The notes under the pieces were generated by a model that ran no database searches, was not told the origin of the DNA, and saw nothing but the letters and a program-made list of their open reading frames with translations. Below are positions 54,391 through 61,549 of a DNA stretch of 64,000 bases, piece after piece. Positions within the stretch are counted from its first letter, which is position 1. Every line of letters begins with the position of its first letter. This DNA is from Silurus meridionalis. Taxonomy: Eukaryota; Chordata; Actinopteri; Siluriformes; Siluridae. A program made the position numbers and the translations under genes. The stretch lies in NCBI RefSeq assembly GCF_014805685.1, contig NC_060902.1, positions 7,903,786 through 7,967,785 of the forward strand, in the 5' to 3' direction.

Positions 54391-56591
54391 GGGAGGGAGA
54401 GGAGGAAGACGTCTACAGAGACGGCAGGGAAAGGAGAAGTGAAGGAGTTGATACTTTAAATGTGGGTACAATGACTGGTAAAGGAAAGAGGTAGCTGATA
54501 TGATGGAGAGGAGAAAGGTAGATATGTTGTGTGTTCAGGAGACCAAGTGGAAAGGGAGTAAGGCCAAGAACATTGGAGGTGGGTTTAAACTGTTTTATTA
54601 TGGTGTGGATAGAAAGAGAAATGGTGTAGGGGTGATTCTGAAGGAAGAGTACAGTAAGAGTGTAGTGGAGGTGAAGAGAATTTCTGTTAGGGTGATGAAC
54701 ATGAAGCTGGAAGTTATAGGGGTGATGATAAATGTCATCAGTGCTTATGCTCAACAAGTGGGTTGTGAGATGAAGGAGAAGAAAACATTCTGGAGTGAGT
54801 TGGATGAAGTGGTAGAAGGTGTACCTAGAAATGAAAGATTGGTGATTGGGGCGGATTTTAATGGGCAAGTAGGTGAAGGGAACAAAGGTGATGAGGAGGT
54901 GATGGGTAGGTATGGCTTTAAGGAGAGGAATATGGAAGGGCAGATGTTGGTAGATTTTGCTAAAAGGATATAAATGGCAGTGGTGAACACTTTTTTTTAA
55001 GAAGAAGGAGAATCAGATGGGGACAGAGTGGAGGAAGGTGCACACAGGTGAACTATGTTCTATGTAGGAGATGCAGCCTGAAGGAGATTGGAGACTGTAA
55101 GGTTGGCAGGGGACAGTGTAGCTAGACAGCATCAGATGGTGGTTTGTAGTATGGTTTGGGAGGTAAAGAAGACGAGGAGGAGAGTGAAGACTGAAAGAAG
55201 AATAAGATGGTGGAAAGTGTTGGATGATTGGGCAACTACTGCAGAAGTGATCATAGAGATAGCTAGAAAGTTACATAGTGTGACATCTGGAAATAGAAAG
55301 GAAGAGAAATGTGGTAGTGGAATGAGGAAGTGCAGTAAAGCATAAGCAGTAAGAAGTTGGCAAAACAGAATTGGGATCGACAGAGTGATGAGAAAAGTAG
55401 GCAGGAGTACAAAGAGATGCTGCAGCAGGTGAAGAGGGATGTGGCGAAAGCCTAGGAAAAAGCATATGAGAGAGAAGCTGTATGAGAAAAGGATTTGTAC
55501 CGATTGGCCAGGCAGAGAGACCGAGCTGGGAAGGATGTGCTGCAAGTTAGAGCAATAAAGAATGGAGATGGAAATGTGTTGACTAGCGAGGAGAGTGTGT
55601 TGAGAAGATGGAGGAAATATTTTGAGCAGCTGATGAATGGGGAAAATGAGAGAGAGAGAGCAAGAGAGAGAGAAGGTTGGATGGTGTGGAGTTAGTGAAG
55701 CAGGAAGTGGATAGGATTAGTGAGGAGGAAGAGTGCAAAGTCGGTTGGACCAGATGACATACCAGTAGAAGCATGGAGATAAGATGTTTAGGTGAGATGG
55801 CAGTGGAGGATTTTGGAAGGTGAGAGGTTGCCTGAGGAATGGTAAAGGTGTGTGCTGGTACCGATCTTTAAGAATAAGGGAGATGTGCAGACCTGCAGTA
55901 ACTACAGAGATATTAAGTTGATCAGTCACACCATAAAGTTTTAGAAAAGAGTAGTGCAAGCTAGGCTGAGAGAAGAGGTTACCATCTGTGAGCAACAGTA
56001 TGGTTTTATGCCGAGGAAGAGCACCACAGATGCATTATTTGCTTTGAGAATGTTGATGGAGAAGTATAAAGAAGGTCAGAAAGAGTTGCATTGTGTGTTT
56101 GTGGATTTAGAACACGCGTACCGAGTGCCGAGAGAGGAGCTGTGGTATTGTATGAGGAAGTCCGGTGTGTCAGAGAAGTATGTGAGGGTGGTGCAGGACA
56201 TTGTATGAGGACAGTGTGACAGCAGGGATGTGTGCAGTAGGAACGACAGACTGGTTCAAGGTGGAGGTTGGACTGCATCAAGGATCGGCTCTGAGCCCTT
56301 TCATGTTTGCAGTGGTGATGGACAGGTTGACAGACGAGGTCAGACAGGAGTCTCCATGGACTATGATGTTTGTGGATGATATTGTTATTTGTGGTGAGAG
56401 TAGGGAGCAGGTTGAGAAAAGCCTGGAGAGGTGGAGGTACATGCTGGAGAGACAGGGATTGAAAGTCAGTAGGAGTAAGACAGAGTACATGTGTGTGAAT
56501 GAGAGGGAGGGCAGTAGAGTGGTGCGGTTGCAGGGAGAAGAGGTGGAGAAGGTGGTGGAGTTCAGGTATCTTGGGTCAACAGTGCAAAGTA
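54391..56591 (+). mobile_element. RTE-clade LINE, copy D, both ends truncated
   Basis: Shares its left junction with copy C, which proves a common insertion. The 3' end is lost: at about 56,592 the sequence jumps from AGTGCAAAGTA in the C-terminal region to host sequence CTTTGTAAGTGC. It keeps the endonuclease (ADFNGQVGEG near 54,860) and the RT box (here FVDD, a changed catalytic motif, near 56,372). Confidence 0.9.
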
Positions 56592-57010
56592 CTGCTTTGT
56601 AAGTGCTTGTCTCGTCTTTTAAGCCAGCCACACTGAACTGCTTCTGCCATCCGTTTTCTTCTTTGGCATCATGACCTTTACATTTGAATTAACAGGTGAA
56701 GATGATTCTCTGCTGTCATGTTTGTCAGATGAAGAAGACTGTCCAGTGTCTGTGTTCAATGAAGAGGATTCTTTGGTTCCAATGCTCACCAGTGAACTAG
56801 AACATGCTACACGCCTTCTTTTACATTGTTGGGATCTTGATGTTTTTGAATCATCCCTACTTTTCTTATGCTCTTTGACTTTTCTTGCTAAATTTTCTTC
56901 CTCTGCTGAACTGCTACTGTCTGACTCTTCTTCTGTCTTTGGTATATATACTCATCCTCACTCAACTCTGAACTTGACTGAGATTCTTCTGTTGCATATC
57001 CAAGCATTTT
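56592..57010 (-). pseudogene. Crypton-type gene, exon upstream of the LINE, copy 2
   Basis: Counterpart of 30,724-31,140. The minus strand reads ACSSSLVSIGTKESSSLNTD, then GQSSSSDKHDSRESSSPVNS, then LKDETSTYKA, where the deletion joins the LINE. The LKLGH phrase of copy 1 is deleted. Upstream it continues into a longer acidic/serine region (near 56,900-57,000) that copy 1 lost through a TA repeat expansion. Confidence 0.65.
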
Positions 57011-57556
57011 CCTGTTAAGCTGTGAATAAAAGCTTAGCGTTAGAACTCGTTAGAAGGAGAATCAAGTAAAGGCAGAGAGGAGTGATACACAAAGCGAAGG
57101 GGTGTAATGTGGTATTCAGAAATGTTTCTGAAGGTTGGCAGATCTGAAAATGTACTGCAGTAAAACGACTCAATTGCTTTTTGTCTTAATTGGTTTTAAT
57201 ATTGGAATTCTGCTGTAACTTTTTTATTTTTTGTGTCCTTTGTCTTGACACTGGTCACTTTTCATATTAACAAGTAAAGATGTTCAAATAAACGTACGAT
57301 TACACAGTCGATTGTTCTAAGCTCAGGTACAATTGGGTCCGGGTCTGGTGTGAGCTCAAGAATAACGGTAGCATCACTTTTATCGGAGCACTGTTGTACT
57401 TCCTAAAAAATAATCAGAAAAATGTATTAAAAATCAAATTTTTAACTACAAAAAAGAAACAAATCAGATGTACTGTTTCACTGTACAGCACAGCAGATCT
57501 CTTAAACACTAAGAAAGGCAGACTGCTACCAGAACTCCCTATCGTTTTTATTTAAA
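57011..57556. other. Intron-like region with a small Crypton-type exon
   Basis: About 57,315-57,402 on the minus strand has an acceptor TTTTTAG and reads EVQQCSDKSDATVILELTPD then PDPIVPEL, matching the exon at 31,480-31,562. The rest is unassigned AT-rich sequence. Confidence 0.5.
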
Positions 57557-57749
57557 CTGTAGTACAGGGTGGCCAACCCGCGGCTCGCGAGCCGCATGCG
57601 GCTCTTTGGCCGGTTTCATGCGGCTCTTACGTTCTTATCGATTTTTGTGTGTTTTGATTTTTAATGTGCGTGTTCGCTTTGCTTACATTCAATACGGTAT
57701 TTTTAAGACTTGAATGAGCTTGCCCCTACTGGGAAACTGTGCGGTATAT

Positions 57750-58294
57750 CAGACCTTGGCATGAGGCCAATCATAAATTACGATGCACCGAGAATTTTCG
57801 GAAATACCTAAATCACCGAAACAACACGGCAGAAACACAATTGTAATGACGCAATAAAAAAGCGCAGCAGCACACTGTTATCTGGATAAGAGCAACATGT
57901 CTGCGGTGTGTGGAGAGCGATTTGCAAAACATGCAATGCTGAAATTTCAAGAGGGGGTGTATCTGCAAAGAGTTTCTCCAATTCGGGTTTAATTTATCAC
58001 CTGAAATCCAAACAACCCGATTGCCTTCTAAATATGAGAAGAACGCGGCGCATAAAAGTAAAGTCAATCCGAGCATGCGCACTCCGTCTGTAGAGGACGT
58101 TTTTGAAAAGGCAGGAAAGTTTTCCAGTGATGATGCCAAGGCAAAAGGCATAACACAAAAAATTATGGATTTCATTGCCATTTGAATTTAATTTTCATTT
58201 CGGTGCATCCCTAAAATATTATCGTTGGTGTGGCCCTCTGACACAATTCAGGTTTCTCATGTGGCCCCTTGTAAAAATTAATTGCCCACCCCTG
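57750..58294. mobile_element. hAT element nested in the previous one
   Basis: Flanked by a perfect 8-bp CGGTATAT (57,742-57,749 and 58,295-58,302). The left end CAGACCTTGGCATGAGGCC is a diverged form of the right end, which reads GCCCACCCCTG. It contains the third element. Confidence 0.82.
57779..58213 (+). mobile_element. Innermost hAT element with BED-finger fragment
   Basis: Ends resemble TAGGGATGCACCGA and its inverse TTCGGTGCATCCCTA. The plus strand at about 57,905-58,030 reads WRAICKTCNAEISRGG and SFSNSGLIYHLKSK, a BED zinc finger of a hAT-Ac/ZBED type transposase (zinc ligands C, C, H visible, the last one altered). No clear 8-bp duplication was found. Confidence 0.75.
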
Positions 58295-58740
58295 CGGTAT
58301 ATTCATCTCACGCACATGCGCATTTGACGAAAATACCGTATTAAACTCAAGCGAAGTGAACACGCACATAAAAAAAAAAAAAAAAGTCGGTGTTTTCTAC
58401 CCTGAAACACATGAAATCAAAGCATCGATCTGTTCTGACTGACACCCATGTGAAAGAATTGCTTCGAGTGGCAACAACGGAATACGAGGCAGATTTGAAG
58501 AGGATTGTTCAAGGCAAGGAATGCCAAAAGTCCCACTAAGTAACATGCATAGTAAAAGAAAAATGCTATTGTAAATTATTATATTTTTGTTTGTGGACTT
58601 GGTTAAACAGAGTTTGTGTGTGAGACAGTGCACACAATGTTCATTGTTGAAAAGTGAATGTCCTGTGGTCTTAGAACTGTAGGAGTCCATTTCTGTCATT
58701 ATGTTAGTGTGTGACATTTACAATAAATCTGGCTGAGCAG

Positions 58741-58742
<2 letters not shown>

Positions 58743-58800
<58 letters not shown>
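58743..58800. repeat. (TG)n microsatellite
   Basis: About 58 bp of TG repeat inside the outer hAT element. Confidence 0.97.
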
Positions 58801-58805
<5 letters not shown>

Positions 58806-59171
58806 GAAGGGATGGGTGATGTTCATGTGTGCCCATGTGTATGATGTGGCTCTTTGCGGTAACACGGTCAAAAATGTGGCTCTCGGTCTCTGACTGGTTG
58901 GCCACCCCTGCTGTAGTAGATCAACTGGCAGGGTATTGTGGGGAGTCCTGTAGCTCACTTTCTAGGGTGCATACTGGGCACTATGACCTGGGGTTAAATC
59001 TAACCCAGAGCTTCTACTGCATTACCAGTTTGTGCTGACTGAAAAACACAAGCTTGATGTGATGATGTTGAAAAAGGCCACAAACATTAGACTGACAAGT
59101 CATACAAATAACACTAACCTTTGCTTTCATGCACTGATATAAAAATAAAGTCTTCTCCCTTTCATCATTTA

Positions 59172-59851
59172 CATTTACATTTACATTTGCGGCATTTAGC
59201 AGACGCCCTTATCCAGAGCGACGTACAAACGTGCTTTAAATCTCTAGTAGTGAATAAATCTACACTGGTACGCAAGAATACAAACTCAATATAAATATAA
59301 CTCGAATTCTACAAACTTGGAAAGTGCTAATTTAGGTATTTCAGGAAGAGGTAGGTCTTCAGTCGTCGCTTAAAGATAATCAGGGACTCTGCTGTACGGA
59401 CATCTAGGGGAAGTTCATTCCACCACCTCGGTGCCAGAACAGAGAAGAGCCTTGAATTGTACTTACCTCTCATTCTGAGAGAAGGTGGTACCAGTCGAGC
59501 AGTGCTGGAGGATCTCAGACAGCGTGGTGCAGTGCGAGATGTGATGAGGTCACTGAGGTAAGATGGTGCTGGTCCATTTTTGGCCTTGTAGGCAAGCATC
59601 AGTGTTTTGAATCTGATACGTGCAGCTACTGGAAGCCAGTGAAGGGAGCGCAGCAGTGGGGTGGTATGGGAAAACTTGGGCTGATTGAACACAAGTCGTG
59701 CAGCTGCGTTTTGGATCATTTGCAGTGGACGAATAGCGTTCAGGGGAAGACCTGCCAGCAGAGAGTTGCAGTAGTCCAGTCTTGAAATGACAAGAGACTG
59801 AACAAGCAACTGGGCAGCCTGTATGGACAGAAATGGTCGAATCTTCGGATG
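59172..59851 (-). mobile_element. L2-clade LINE, 3' fragment, about 680 bp
   Basis: Flanked by a perfect 10-bp TCATCATTTA (59,162-59,171 and 59,852-59,861). Copy 1 shows the single site at 31,987-31,996. The tail consists of repeated CATTTA units next to GCGGCATTTAGCAGACGCCC, the well-known 3' end of fish L2 elements. It is 5' truncated, as usual for LINE insertions. Confidence 0.93.
59327..59809 (-). CDS. L2-clade reverse transcriptase C-terminal fragment (open)
   Basis: 160 uninterrupted codons, MLVQSLVISRLDYCNSLLAG, IQNAAARLVFNQPKFSHTTP, LRSLHWLPVAARIRFKTL, ending PRWWNELPLDVRTAESLIIF and FKRRLKTYLF. This is the C-terminal domain after the RT palm of L2-type LINE proteins. The frame is intact to its natural end, so the insertion is fairly recent. 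It has no catalytic part and is not a host gene. Confidence 0.9.
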   Translation of the reverse strand: MLVQSLVISRLDYCNSLLAGLPLNAIRPLQMIQNAAARLVFNQPKFSHTTPLLRSLHWLPVAARIRFKTLMLAYKAKNGPAPSYLSDLITSRTAPRCLRSSSTARLVPPSLRMRGKYNSRLFSVLAPRWWNELPLDVRTAESLIIFKRRLKTYLFLKYLN

Positions 59852-59861
59852 TCATCATTTA

Positions 59862-60728
59862 TAGTACGCCTTCATGTATCGTTCTTCACAAGCACTGTGA
59901 TGTGCTCTAAGTTTCTGCAGGTGACTCTGATGGTTTTGAACCTACCAGATCTGTGAATTACTAGTGTTTGCCTACCTTTATCTTCTCTTCAAGACCATCC
60001 GACACATCATCCAATGTAATTTACAGAAAACAAAAATTATGTTTGGCTTTGAAATGAACAATGCCAACTTGAGGTTGTTCTAACTTTAGTAAAATATTTT
60101 TCCATTTTGTTGCTCCTACTAGTTCTTAAACCTCAAGAGAGATCTCAGTACTTACTGACATTACACAAGACTTACAGTTAAATAATCATTTCTGTGTTCT
60201 GTGTCCAGTTACTGTTAAAACTACTGTGCCATTACTAACATTTCAGAATCTAAGGACAATTGTCCAATATTATTTTTACAATTTTATAGAAGCCATTAGA
60301 GATTAGTTTTCAAGAAAAATGAATGCATGTAAAAATAAAAATGTAAGGTATTTTAAAGGTATTTTATAGCCATGAACATTACACTTTTAATATCACAAAT
60401 TACATAATTATTTTACTAAATCATTTTATATATTTTAATGCTATCAAATATTCTGCCACTGAAAAGCATTTCAAATATTTACAAATAATTAGAAATACTG
60501 AAAAAGCTTTTGAAATTAAAATTTTCACTAAAAGTAGTACTGAAACCTGTAAATATTTATAATAAATGTGTAATAAATTATACATTTATTAAAAAAAAGT
60601 ATTATAGATTTTAACTAGCTGCATATATCTCTACGCTTTAGAAATGATTTCAAACAATATTCCACACTTAAGTTCATGTTCTCACCTGTGCATCCAGAGC
60701 TGCCATACAGAGATGATGTGTAACTAGT
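59862..60728. other. Duplicated AT-rich region, no gene seen
   Basis: Matches 31,997-33,243 minus the solo LTR. The small Crypton-type exon (DDVSDGLEEKIK) is at about 59,979-60,016 without its acceptor. Confidence 0.5.
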
Positions 60729-61248
60729 TTTTCAATTCAATTCATTTTTATTTGTATAGCACTTTTAACAATAAACATTGTCTCAAAGCAGCTTTACACA
60801 AATAATGTGGTGATTAAAAGTGAATATGTTCTTTATAAGTAAGTTTGTCCCTGATGAGCAAGCCGGTGGCGACTGTGGCAAGGAAAAACTCACCGAATTG
60901 GCATAAGGAAGAAACCTTGAGAGGAACCAGACTCAAGAGGGAACCCATCCTCATTTGTAGCAGATATACGATGTTGCAGGGTACAGTGATGATGATCAGA
61001 AGCGAAAAGTAGTCCTGAGTCAGTGTAGGAAACTGTTGACATTATCTACAGTCCAATCCATCCTCGAAGCGCCCGTTCTTACTCCCGGAATTTCATGGAA
61101 CCACCCAAGGTGTTGATGAGAAACCGTCTCAAGCTGCACAGAGTGGCCTCCAGTCGAAGAGAACACTATCCAGAGGCAGGCCTGGACGAAGTGGGAAAAT
61201 CCACGGAGGGGAGAGGGGCAGGAACAGTGGTCACTGGAGCCTCAGGAG
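60729..61248 (-). mobile_element. 3' end of an L2-clade LINE, right edge of duplication copy 2
   Basis: Matches 33,244-33,760. In copy 1 the LINE continues into its coding region. Here similarity stops at GGAGCCTCAGGAGC. Confidence 0.8.
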
Positions 61249-61263
61249 CATGTTTTACTTGAC

Positions 61264-61296
<33 letters not shown>

Positions 61297-61549
61297 TGAC
61301 AGGAAGAGAAGGATATGGATTATTAAGTGTCCTTATTGTTGTTTGAAAGTTAATGTCACTGTGCAGTTTGGACTCCGTCAAGACTCGCTATGGCAGCATA
61401 ACTACAAGGGAGAACCAGAAGCTAACAGACATGAGGGATCTCTGGGATAAGAGACGACCCACCACACCACCGTCAACGAACCTGAGTGAACGTGTGAATG
61501 TGAGGGGACGACAGCATACAAATATCCCAGTTTACCAAACACTCTATAT
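61249..61549 (-). other. Further L2-like 3' sequence with (GA)n
   Basis: A GA repeat (61,261-61,290) is followed by phrases such as GGGAGAACCAGAAGCTAACA and GACATGAGGGATCTCTGGGA that are familiar from fish LINE 3' regions. It may be part of the same or another L2 copy. Confidence 0.4.

Larger units (their letters stand above)
57565..58910. mobile_element. hAT transposon, 1,346 bp, with two hAT elements nested inside
   Basis: Ends CAGGGTGGCCAACC and GGTTGGCCACCCCTG are flanked by a perfect 8-bp CTGTAGTA (57,557-57,564 and 58,911-58,918). Copy 1 has the single, empty site near 31,718. On the plus strand near 58,410-58,540 the sequence KSKHRSVLTDTHVKELLRVA is the C-terminal end of a hAT transposase, so this is a deleted autonomous element. 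A (TG)n run is at 58,743-58,800. Confidence 0.95.
46823..61248. repeat. Segmental duplication, copy 2 (probable derived copy)
   Basis: Matches 21,441-33,760 in order and orientation. Its left edge joins a cut retrovirus, and its sarnp part stops after exon 3, so it is not continuous with a gene on that side. On its right the shared L2 3' end stops at about 61,248. Private changes include a hAT element (51,019-52,820), a hAT cluster (57,565-58,910), an L2 fragment (59,172-59,851), a deletion of about 470 bp near 53,000 and one of about 555 bp at 56,592. Confidence 0.92.

Noticed and set aside
58704..58958. Threonine/histidine or cysteine/valine repeat proteins
   Set aside because: They are translations of CA/TG microsatellites. 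The same applies at 18,553-18,812, 37,944-38,195 and 43,305-43,718.
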